A DNA stretch of 64,000 nucleotides from Ciona savignyi (Eukaryota; Chordata; Ascidiacea; Phlebobranchia; Cionidae): positions 1,699,190-1,763,189 of the forward strand of contig CH003126.1 in the NCBI GenBank assembly GCA_000149265.1. Reading direction: 5' to 3'. The position numbers were made by a program, and so were the translations under genes. Positions 11,643 through 21,512 of the stretch are shown piece after piece. Position 1 is the stretch's first letter, and each line of letters begins with the position of its first letter. Under the pieces are notes generated by a model. That model saw nothing but the letters and a program-made list of their open reading frames with translations. It had not been told where the DNA came from and searched no databases.

Positions 11643-12681
11643 TATTATTTACAACATATCCTGAGTGCTTTGCAACCAGAAGCAGCGACATTTTTGAATC
11701 GCAGTATTAAGCCATTTGCGTGATATAGAATACCGTTAATATTTTGATTGTAGCGTGTTAGTTACAAGTTACGTATATCACCTTTTTCGTAGATAAAACA
11801 ATGACAAGAAACGCTAGGCGTGTGTCGCTTGTTGTCTCCATAGATTAATCAGAATTAAATTCCTACACGTTGAGTGAATATAAAACGATAGATCAGTTGT
11901 CCTGGTTAACAACAACTTCTTTGTTTCTATCTCCTAGCCCCGCGGTATTGAATAGTTTTCCTTTTTCGTTCATTGTAACTGCCGGTGATGTGCGAAGAAA
12001 GGAATTTAGTTCTAATAGCCTCAAGTTGTGACGCATTTTTCACGCGTGATCACTGGGGCGTAACTCGTCTCCTGCTCAGAGAGATTCTAAAGGAGGCGCA
12101 ACTAACAACTTGAATCGACCGCCTAGCTTAGTCCGGGGCGCCTTCCGAAATGGTTAGTGTTTCCAAGTAGAACCCAAGGTGTCTACCAAATACCTGGTCG
12201 CATTCGAAATTCCAGCCAGTTCAGGAGTTAGTATCCGGCGGTGAAGCGAAGTGCCGGCAGCTTTGGCTATTCAATAAAAGTTCAATTTAACTTTAAAACG
12301 GAAAATCTTGATTGAAAAACGAAAACAGGAAGTGATATCACGGTTTCATGATTAATGTGCGTTGGCTAATTTACAGCTTATCGAGGCTTGGTGTAGTGTT
12401 TACTGTTTCATCTGCGTCGTCGTTTTACGTGACGATAAAAGTTAGAATCTGCTATCGCTGCAATGTTGGCTGACAAAACCGGTTACGCCCTGTCGCCGAC
12501 TCGATTCTCGTTTTTAAACCAAACTTTCGATATGGCTCACTGATTTACTGCGGTTTATGAAAGGCTCGTAGGCGAGGCTGCTGGGCCTATGTACAAATAC
12601 GGCAAGTACGCTTATTCGACTATTTGTATGAGAAAATAGCAGGGCATCTCTGAGTTTTTTTAAAACTTGTATCATTTTCAG
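11643..12681. other. Intergenic region upstream of the tropomyosin-like gene
   Basis: No open frame of interest and no strong repeat were seen. It separates the end of the multi-PLAT gene from the tropomyosin-like gene and should hold that gene's promoter. A clear splice acceptor (attttcag) ends at 12681, so the 5' UTR may start with a spliced or trans-spliced leader, as is common in Ciona. Confidence 0.4.
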
Positions 12682-12727
12682 GAACTAGTTACAGTCTAAG
12701 CTTGTGCAAAACTGAATATTGATCAAG

Positions 12728-13456
12728 ATGGAGAACATTAAAATGAAAATCTCAAAACTTAAAAACGAAGTCGAAGAAAAGGAATTGATTATTGAAGATT
12801 TAACCAAAAAAATGAAAGAAGATGAGGAAATCAGGAAACAACTGGAGGAGGAAACGCGTGCTCTAGCGAACAAAGCCGATACCGCTGAAACAACTGTAGA
12901 TAAACTTGATGAGCAATGTATGGTGTTAAAGCAGCAACTTAGTGAAACCCAACAGCAGCTTGATGATTCGGAAAGAGAATTGAAAAAGCTGCAGACGGAC
13001 CACGGAAATTCTGCTGAGAGGTGCGACGACTTAACCGACGAGCTGAAAATTGCAAAAGATGAAATAGAAGACCTTGCTAAAACCGCTGAAGAAGCAAACC
13101 GGAAAGTTCACATGCTGGAACAGGAGATCCAGAGGCTCGAGCTTCGCCTCGAATCGACCGAGAGCGAGGCTCAACAGCTGCGCGAGAGCGGAAAGGATCT
13201 TGACGGTATTTTGAAAGCGTATGAAGCAAAAGAAACTTCGTACGACCATAAGGAACTACGCGATGAGGACACAATTCGTAGTTTGAGGCAAGATCTCGTT
13301 GAGAGCGAAAGGATGCGGGAAGTAGCGGAAAAGAACTGCGTGCGTCTGGAAGCCAGTATCGATTCGTTGGAAATGGAAGTTGCAGAAGAAAGGGAGGCAA
13401 AAGAAAAGGCGCAGGTTGAACTGGAAGCGGTCATCCAGGAGTTGAATCAAATATAA
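12728..13456 (+). CDS. Tropomyosin-like coiled-coil protein, intronless
   Basis: A 242-residue protein that is almost entirely heptad repeat, rich in E, K, L and Q and without proline or tryptophan, so a continuous alpha-helical coiled coil is expected. The C-terminal part follows tropomyosin closely in pattern: VAEKNCVRLEASIDSLEMEV aligns by eye with the well-known ...ERSVTKLEKSIDDLEDEL. The length is near that of short (about 247-residue) tropomyosins. Tropomyosins bind along actin filaments and regulate myosin access. The ATG at 12728 is preferred, since MENIKMKISKLK resembles tropomyosin starts. Tropomyosin genes normally have several introns and this frame has none, so it may be a retrocopy that stayed intact. 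A splice acceptor at 12681 suggests an intron or leader junction in the 5' UTR. Another coiled-coil family is possible. Confidence 0.7.
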   Translation: MENIKMKISKLKNEVEEKELIIEDLTKKMKEDEEIRKQLEEETRALANKADTAETTVDKLDEQCMVLKQQLSETQQQLDDSERELKKLQTDHGNSAERCDDLTDELKIAKDEIEDLAKTAEEANRKVHMLEQEIQRLELRLESTESEAQQLRESGKDLDGILKAYEAKETSYDHKELRDEDTIRSLRQDLVESERMREVAEKNCVRLEASIDSLEMEVAEEREAKEKAQVELEAVIQELNQI

Positions 13457-13698
13457 TCCGCGTCACCATCTATCTACTTTTTAGCAGTCTCCAACTTCGA
13501 ATTATTCCGACCCACAACGTGCAAACTGCTTTCAGTTCGAGCAAGTCACATAAGTGCTTCTCATTACCGTTTCACCGCAAATGGTATTAGCATATGATGC
13601 ATTCCCTTACTTTGTGTATATATTGGCTATAGCTGTGTGTAGCCGTGCCTTTTCATATGTATAACGCTAACGTCGAAATACTAAAAACATATTGCTGT

Positions 13699-13704
13699 AT
13701 TAAA
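13699..13704 (+). terminator. Possible poly(A) signal of the tropomyosin-like gene
   Basis: ATTAAA about 243 bases after the stop codon; no AATAAA is closer. ATTAAA is the commonest variant hexamer. Confidence 0.3.
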
Positions 13705-15659
13705 CCAGACGAGAAAAAGATCAAAACTTGTTTTTATCTTATTTTATAGGCGTACACCGATTACGGGAAGGTTGGGAAAACAAAATATAATAGCAATTGA
13801 AAAGTATTTGCATTAAATGGTTTATACTTTTAGTAAAGGCTGCGATTTTTCTTATATTTTTTTAAATAGAATTTGAAGTATGCAATATGCAGGTGCCAAA
13901 CACTACTTTGAAACTAAACCGTCACCACAGAATTTAAACACTAAACAGTCAGTGTGCACTTCATGACTCATGACTCAATCTAAGCGATGAATCCGAAAAC
14001 ACGCGTAATAATTAAACAGTGCATGTGTTGGCCTATCTTTAAAGCAAGCCATTCAATTAAGCACGCCTGGTTTTGTACGTTTCCCCAAAAAGTAATGGCG
14101 CGTATAAAAGAGATATTAGAGATTTTAGGTTATAAAATTCGTTTCCCCACTGTTATTAAATTCTGTTCTTTAGATGTGACATTTATCAGCCTAAAACGTT
14201 ATTAAAACAATATAGCCGATTCGTACAGTTTAACTCCTACTGTTGTGTAAACACAGAGCAGATGTTTTATTACAGCTAAGTGCTTGGAGCCTTCGTGTTG
14301 GTAAACATTCGGGATTACGTCACTGCTTCAGTAACAAGTTTACGATTTCAAAGCAGCGATTTGTAATTTAGGCCAAAACCGAAATTATGTGACGCTCAAT
14401 TACTGTTAAGGAAAAATATAAGCCTAAAATTATTACGTCATCGCATTTCCTTATATGGTATTGTACAGTGCATAGTGTCGACTTGTGTTGAGTTATGCAC
14501 AGGTCATATAATCATTTAGACCGCATGTAATGCTCACTGGAATGTTTATAGCTATAAGCCACTTTACGAGATTCTATTTAATTATTACGGACACCAAGTA
14601 ATATCTTCATTGCCCAGGGTTATATCTCGTCTAGGCCATCGTCCTAATTAGTCCGATTGAGAATGTTAATTAGTAGTTTAAACTGTTATTGCCTTACAAA
14701 GTGCCTGGTCGTATGCTTAGGCAGACTACTTAGCATATATGTCCAGCGCGTCATTTACGATTAATGTTTTACATATGCCGGTACCTTAGAGGGTAAGGTC
14801 CACAAAAAGGAAACGAACTTTATTGGTTTATATACTTCTACGAGGCTTGCCATTGGGTTTAATTAACGCCTAAACAATTCTAACTGCAAATTAGTTTTTT
14901 GGTTGCTAAGGGCCCAATGTGTCGTCTGACGTACCCTTCATATGATCCGTTTAATCTATCAACCAACGAATTTATAGTATGCTAATATAGAATTTTTATC
15001 ATTGCGGTTTCACATTATCTGTTTATAAACAAACCCCGCTCAATTGTGGTGTTTACGATTGCAATTCGGCCTAAATTGACTCCCACAATTATGTTACCGG
15101 GATGGCAATTATTGTGAAAAACGAATCTTTAAAATGAGTTTTGAGGTTAAGTTGAGTTTCATCAACAAAGATTACTCTCAAGACTTCCAGATAACCTGTC
15201 AAAGTCGAATATTAAACTTTACCTGAAAATATGTATCCCGCCAATCGTTTCTGTGAACATTAAAATAACTAAAACCCCATGTTTTAAATAAGTTGTGTAT
15301 TTAGCATAAATTTAAATATGTTAGAAATTTGTGTATCACATTTGTGTTTTGAACCACCCATTTCCTTACTGTACATACATGATCTTATGCTACTACCGCA
15401 GGTGGATGACGTCATGAATAAAGCTGCTTAATATACTGAACGCCAGCACAAATTTAACTGTGCCACATTTAAAACATAAAATTTTAACTGTGCCACATTT
15501 TCCTGTACATTTAAAAAAAAAGAAAAGCAAAGCGGTTTTCTGTGTGCATGGACAAGACACCTAAAGGACGTGACTTGGCACCAGTAGTTCTGTAATTATT
15601 TTACCGTGTCAAGGGTTGGGTTGAACCCTTGACGCGGTAATGATGGGTTCGTCCGTTTT

Positions 15660-15805
15660 TTTTATATAGTTGTTTTTTTTTGTTTTTTTTTAACCGAGCC
15701 AAGTTTCGAACCCATAATGGGCTCGTCACTAGGAGCGTTTTTTTTGTATAAGAGTCGGTATATGTATCGGTCGCGTTAACCATTTGGCCACACGACCGTA
15801 CTTGG
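15660..15805 (-). repeat. SINE B copy, good
   Basis: In the inverted direction: a T-rich run, aagtttcgaacccataatgg (inverted B box), a T-run with gtataagagtcggtatatg, then tcggtcgcgttaaccatttg and ggccacacgaccgta. Read on the minus strand the head ggtcgtgtggccaaatgg matches a tRNA A box, and gggttcgaaac matches a B box. This is therefore a tRNA-derived SINE with its poly(A)-like tail at the left. Confidence 0.65.
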
Positions 15806-16994
15806 CTGTGTAGTCTGTCTGGATTATCATCTGTTAACTGCATATCGCCAACTTGCGGATATCTTAAATCGCATTGGGCCCCGCTGACAGTTCTAAATAT
15901 TGTTAGAGCCAAATACCCAATAAGGTACACACCACCAATGTCTTAAGTGAATAACTTTTACTAGGTAAACTGTACAATAGAACTGTATGGTCGGGTTCAA
16001 AGTAGCGCCGGACCAATTTTGAAATGAATTATAAACAGCCCAAAACATTTCTATAACAATGCAGGATTTAGTCCACAAGTTGATCATCGTTTGGCCGCCC
16101 ACACATATGGTTGCCATTGATAACCTGACTACTTTGCTATAGTTAGTGTGTAAACTTGTGTAAATTAAACTTTACAGACAGGCAATATTACGATGCTGTT
16201 GATTTTTGATATCAGCCTAGAACAATTTAATCATCATCGCGCTGTCAATATGTTACACCATCTGTTTGCGACCTTATTAAAACTCTCACCCCGCGAAGGG
16301 TGTTTTTATTAGTTTCTCGCTCGTCGCTTATCACGTTTTTAACTGGGTTTTCTGGCTGTGTTACAATTCAGTGCTTGGAGTCTTGAGTGCAATTTATAAG
16401 TAATATAGTGCGGGTGTATTAAATGCTTTTTGCCATTATTTTGTAATACTGCGGTAAAATGAACTAAACAAAAATCTAAAACTAAACTTAACCTTTAAGT
16501 TGTGAGAAGTTCCGAAAAAAAATAATTTTGCTTTAATTATTGAATATGGAATATTACGTGCTTTAACAGACATACAGCATACCATGAAATATATATACAT
16601 ATGTATATCTAATATATGCAGGTAAAATAACGACGCAATTAAAAGAATCAAATAAACGATGTGAAAATCAGTGTAATTTTGTATTAAAAATACTGCCACA
16701 AATACAATAGAAAATATGTGCATGCAGCATGTCTGTACATATGCAATTGAAGAACGTTGGACTGTAAACTTATACTTTATCCACCGTGCGACACATTACT
16801 ATATCAGCTTCCTGGAATTTATTTTCGAGTTGTTCTTGATTTGTTCTCTTTGCTGTGCTTGGGTCCTTTAAAACGTGAAGCTGTAGAGAACAGGCATTAA
16901 TTCGACAGTCCCCTAATACAAACAATATATGTATTAGAAAAAAGATCTTAACTTTAATATGGGTCTTGGGTTAAAGTATTACGCTCCGTCAGTA

Positions 16995-17130
16995 CGAGTT
17001 TTATTTTTTTACCGAGAGCGCATTTTCGAAGCCATATTAGGCTCGCAGCTAAAGACCGTTTTTTTTTGTATAAAAGTCTGTACATGTATACACGGCCATG
17101 TTAACCAATTGGCCACACGACTATACTGGT
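16995..17130 (-). repeat. SINE B copy
   Basis: Same block order as the copy at 15.7 kb: inverted B box with cattttcgaagccatattag, then gtataaaagtctgtacatg, and a head ttaaccaattggccacacga. It is moderately diverged. Confidence 0.6.
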
Positions 17131-17264
17131 CAATACACATTTAATGTTGTCAGAAAGCCACAAAACGTACATAAAAGGATTGGACGCCGTTATGTCCCAA
17201 TAAAATAACCAGGGGGGGCAATACACACCAAAACTTCTCTAGTAAAGTAGTCCGATATTATCAA

Positions 17265-17375
17265 ACTAATTTTCGAGCCCATAAAGGGCTCTTTACTAAG
17301 ACGGTTTTGTACAAAATTCGTTACTTATCGACTGCCTTAACAATTTAACCAAACAATCGTACTAATAGACACCAT
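17265..17375 (-). repeat. SINE B copy, diverged
   Basis: Carries tttcgagcccataaagggct and a head ending aatttaaccaaacaatcgta. It lies only 140 bases from the previous copy in the same orientation. Confidence 0.5.
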
Positions 17376-17559
17376 TTCTTAAGGTTGGTCGTGCAGGTTG
17401 ATAGAGCGGTAGCGCAAAAGACCGTCAGGCGATGACAGGTGAAATCTCTGAACCTGTCGTTAGCTGCTTGGTTGTGTCATTTGGAAGGACACTTAACTGA
17501 TATTAATTAAAGTGCGAACGGTTGTGTGGCTGAATAGTTTTGCGCGATCGGCACATATA

Positions 17560-17722
17560 CAGTAATGGAAAACTCTAACAACTTACTATTTAAACTTATT
17601 TTAACCCTGCCCTAAACACTAACCTCAACCCCAAAACTAAACTGAACTCCAACACCATGTTAAAAGCTAACTCTAATGCCCTAATCTTCATTTAAGTGTG
17701 CAGTTTCTTACCTTCCCCTATT
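17560..17722. mobile_element. MITE copy (same family as 6847-7047)
   Basis: The interior with cctaaacactaacctcaacc and the right end gtgtgcagtttcttacc match the copy at 29.5 kb. A second, inverted end (attttagtgagcagttttcc) follows near 17840-17870, so two insertions may be joined here. Confidence 0.5.
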
Positions 17723-17914
17723 TTCGTTGTTTTTTTAAATGAAGAAACATATGAACTAGGAAAGAAGGGAAAATATTATGACCAAGGTTAGTGAAACGGC
17801 GAGGTGTTAATTAGGGTAAGTTCGAAGTTTGGAATTGATATTTTAGTGAGCAGTTTTCCTCTGTTTAACAGCATGTCATTTATCGACTTAGTGACAAGCA
17901 CAGTAAGAGTTCAT

Positions 17915-18060
17915 AGGTAAAAAAAATTAAATAATTTAAAAAATTAAAAAATTAAAAAATTAAAAAAAAATTTAAAAATTTAAAAAGTTAAAAATCAAAT
18001 AAAAAATTAGAAACTAATTTTTTTTAATAAATTAAAAAATTAAAAGAATTAAAAGGACAT
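17915..18060. repeat. A/T homopolymer-rich block
   Basis: Repeated runs of a few T followed by longer A runs (units such as aaattaaaa) with almost no G or C. It is a low-complexity simple repeat. Confidence 0.75.
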
Positions 18061-18666
18061 TAAAGCGGAGCAATTAGTGATTTTTCGGCGCCGAATACTT
18101 TTAACAGCAGCTATTTCGTTAACGATCATTCACTTTCGATTGTAAAAAAAGTTGTAAATGAATAAAATAAACAGGGAAAAGGACTCTATATTTACTACAG
18201 GGAATCTTTAAAATATAAAAAGCTTGTGGGATATAATACACAACAACCGAAGCATCTAAACACACCAAAACAAATCGATAGTGAATTTTGTTAGGCGAAC
18301 AACAAAATCAGATACCCCATATCCACCATGAACCATTTCCGCAAAACCATCCCAAGCCCAACCGCGATCAAACCATTACTTAGTCTGTTTTAAAATCCAA
18401 TAATAACAGAAAAAATGAATTAATAAGTTAAAATTTTGAGAATAGCTAAAATGTATTGAGAAAATAATTACGTCATGAGAAAATATGACCGACGATCGCA
18501 TTTTAGGCTTTTTTGGTCGATATTTTTGTTTTTTTAGATATCTAAGAACTGAAAAGGGCAATTCATTGTAAATTTAAAAGTAAAATAAAACACGATCGTT
18601 TCTAAATATATAGAAGTTAATTAAAAGTGTTTTGAAAATAGTGGTGTCTCAAGTACATTTTCTAGT

Positions 18667-18732
<66 letters not shown>
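18667..18732 (+). repeat. Compound TA / GA microsatellite
   Basis: A TA run of about 30 bases passes directly into a GA run of about 33 bases. Confidence 0.9.
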
Positions 18733-18734
<2 letters not shown>

Positions 18735-18875
18735 CGGATTTCATGGTCACTAGCGACTTATAGCTTGTTTAATTAAAGCCGGTCTGACTTTCTTATGACC
18801 TTGTGGTCTGTCGGTTAATAAAAAGTTATTACCACAATATATATAAACGATCAACAGAGGCAGATAAGTGATAGA

Positions 18876-19165
18876 ATAGGATATTCATGTTTATCCCCGT
18901 GAATGGCAAAACCAAGGGGATTAACACACGGGCAATCGTCAGATTACCTCGCGCCCAACGTCGGGTTACCTGAGGTATTGCAGTGTGTTGTGCATCAAAG
19001 GCACGTTCCTTCAATTTGGTAGAACCCATTAATCCTCTGGGTTAAGGAAATGTCCGTGAAGTGCTTTGCCCAAGGACATAACCGACTACCTAGCGACCAG
19101 TTTTAACCTGCCACCCTTTGGTTGAAATGCGTCGCACTAAACTACCAGACTAACTGTCCGGATAA
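18876..19165 (-). repeat. SINE A copy, near full length
   Basis: One of the clearest copies. In the inverted direction: tail aggatattcatgtttatccc, block acgggcaatcgtcagattac, gtcgggttacctgaggtatt, the hinge acccattaatcctctgggtt, the core gctttgcccaaggacataac, and the head ctagcgaccagttt...cctttggttgaaatgcgtcg. Read on the minus strand the head has tRNA-like A and B boxes (gtttagtgcg, ggttaaaact). Confidence 0.7.
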
Positions 19166-19479
19166 ATGATACTCACACCAAGCATGTGCGTCATCTTGGA
19201 AAACTACAAATTGGCTTTATGCGTTTGCGCAGTCAATCAGACAATAATTTTACGCTTTCTTTTTAAACTAAAGGCAATTAAGTGGAAGAGAGTACAAATG
19301 TGATTTTATTATTTACCTCGTGCGTTCTACCGGTGGTTGGTGCTCTTTTGCTGCGTGGAAACCCTTTCGATGCAGGATCGCCCTTGAAAAAATACGATGA
19401 TTGTAAACGGGTCGAATTGTTGGTTTCACGATATAATAACTTCGATTTATCTCGGATTATGATAAGTACTGGATACTAA

Positions 19480-19760
19480 TGCTTTATCTTAATAAATGGG
19501 AAAACGAACCAGTAATAGCCAGATTACCCTGCGATATGCTAGGGGAGTGCTACATCACGGGCAGTGCTGAGATCACCGTGCGACCACGTCGGGTTATCGG
19601 AGCTTTTGCCATGTTTTGTATATTCTTTGGGTGGTTCCATTATTTCAGTACAGTATAAGCATTTAAACCATTGGCTTCAGACGATGAAACTAAGCATCTT
19701 TTCCAAGGACACAACCGTTTAGCCAGCGACTAGTTTCTACCCCGCCTTTAGATGGCGTAT
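19480..19760 (-). repeat. SINE A copy, diverged
   Basis: The same blocks as the neighbouring copy can be followed (cgtcgggttatcggagcttt, ccattggcttcagacgatga, ttccaaggacacaaccgttt), with many differences and an insertion near the tail. It is followed directly by the dispersed repeat at 19820. Confidence 0.5.
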
Positions 19761-19819
19761 AATCAATCAATAGGCGCACCAGAAAATAATATCTACACAT
19801 CGCTTAAACATGATATTTA

Positions 19820-20165
19820 AATGAGTGTTTTGCTGAGTAACACTGGTGGTGATTCCCCAATGTTTGTAGTATAGGGCTCAGCTGCGCGCCGGTGTTCGCG
19901 TTTAGCTGTGAAGTTTTGTAATAGTGGAGCGATGCTTTGTAAAAATAAAGGTGTTGATTTTGCATCTCCAAGCTGTTTTGTTACCAGCTCCAATTTTGAA
20001 GTAAAACTTTGGAGGCTTTTGAGTTTAGGTTTCCGTTCCAAGCTTTAATTTAAAATTTTTAAATAATAAGGCTTCCTCTTGCAGGATTTTAAGTAACAGC
20101 CCTTTTTGAGAGGTCAGTTTGCATTGGAGAGATAGGGAGATTAATTGGTTAAATACCTCCTTTAC
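19820..20165 (+). repeat. Dispersed repeat C, copy 1
   Basis: Shares about 350 bases with 36670-37055 in the same orientation. Shared landmarks are gagtgttttgctgagtaaca, gtggtgattccccaatgttt, gctgcgcgccggtgttc, and a closing gtttgcattggagagatagg. The family was not recognised. It starts in a region shared with the tail end of SINE A. Confidence 0.7.
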
Positions 20166-21184
20166 CTGTCCGCCGACCGTCAATGCATTAAGCTAACCCG
20201 TCAAAATATTTGCACCAGCCTTGCATATTATTTTAACGTTGACCAATTATTGTAGTATATGGTGTCCCTTTTATACGACGGTATGTTGTAAACGTGTACC
20301 GAAAGGTTAACGCTATCGATACCTATACCCATTTCTGTTTAAAAAATCCCTTAGTGACAAGTCCATCATGGTTTTAAAATTTAGCCCTGTAAAAATAAAA
20401 AATGAAACACGAAAGGGAGTCGTAGTTTGTATGTGAAAACTAGAGGCCGTTATACATAACCCCATTGTGTATACAAGTACAACACACTGTTTTTTTTAAT
20501 CCATCATTTTCATATTGCGCACCAATCTTTAACAAAATAGATTATAACAGTTTTGATAGGAGTAAAACAGCAGGTCTTACACAGAAATACCCTCCGTAGG
20601 TTATCCCTCTAAGAATATTTTGATCTTTAGTCGTTTTATTACACTATTGCAAACCATTATGGCAACTTATCACTTTGTGCGTTACATTTATGACGTTTAG
20701 ACATTGTCCTTGTATCGTAAATTCCAATATGGGTTATTTAACATGAAAGTATTATTAATATTAATACTTTAAAGCTGGTTTTGTTTTTCAAGATCACGTA
20801 ATTCTGTTTCGGAGAAATGTGTTTTCTGGCAGCCTATCAAAGGATTTCATGTTTAATTGTGTGGCTATTATACACCGCCCTCGAAATGCGTTTTACTACT
20901 TCACGTCACACGTCTTTAGTTTATCCGCGAAGGTTCCCGCACGGCTGCATTCCAACACGTTACCACTCCATCCCCCTTTTGATATTTCGTGGAAAAATTA
21001 TTGTTTGCCTTTTGATCCAACTTTTCTCCACAGAGTATACACAGCTGCAGAATAACATTTTTCGATGAAACGTTGTCAACGCTTCCTTTCGATTATGGAT
21101 CTGAAATCCTTTCTCACCACAGTACAGACCGGATAAGGCCGGATTATTTAGCAAAACTGCATTGCAAAATCAATTTTGTTATAT

Positions 21185-21190
21185 TTTATT
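21185..21190 (-). terminator. Possible poly(A) signal of the GPCR gene
   Basis: AATAAA on the minus strand about 320 bases past the proposed stop at 21513. It is the first canonical hexamer found on that side. Confidence 0.3.
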
Positions 21191-21512
21191 AATCAACATT
21201 AATTTGTGTGATTGTTTTGTCAATATTAGGTTTTCTCAACTTGTGGTGGTGGTGGTAGCCAGACACCAGCGGTGTGCCTAAACAATAACACGTGAAGCAT
21301 ATTCTGGTGCTTGTAAATGCACAAAAGCGAAGCGCAAACTTGATTGTTGTACTATATATACATTAGCTATACTAATACACATGCCAAATTATATACACAA
21401 AAATGCTCTTGACGAGGTCATCGTTGGTTCGAAACTAAGCACCATAAAAAAAACTTGAAATGTATCGCTCTGTGATGCCTGGTCACAAACCGGTTTTTAA
21501 AATACTTTCTAA

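Larger units (their letters stand above)
13705..21184. other. Gene-poor interval
   Basis: No coding exon could be supported on either strand. Open frames here are short and without family resemblance. What is visible is repeats: SINE B copies (15.7, 17.0 and 17.3 kb), a MITE (17.6 kb), an A/T homopolymer-rich block (17.9-18.06 kb), TA/GA microsatellites (18.67 kb), two SINE A copies (18.9 and 19.5 kb) and a dispersed repeat (19.8 kb). Nothing was recognised between 13.8 and 15.6 kb. Confidence 0.5.

Noticed and set aside
13031-13450. Minus-strand open frames opposite the tropomyosin-like gene
   Set aside because: They are antisense shadows of a codon-biased coiled-coil gene.
17398-17470. tRNA-like stretch
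   Set aside because: It has A-box-like sequence but no believable acceptor stem or anticodon arm. It is more likely SINE-related; no true tRNA gene was found in the window.
19282-19479. Plus-strand open frame of 65 codons
   Set aside because: It lies between two SINE A copies, and its length is not above chance.
20817-21154. Three overlapping open frames on both strands
   Set aside because: They shadow each other, are short, and show no recognised domain. One of them on its own would be at chance length in this composition.
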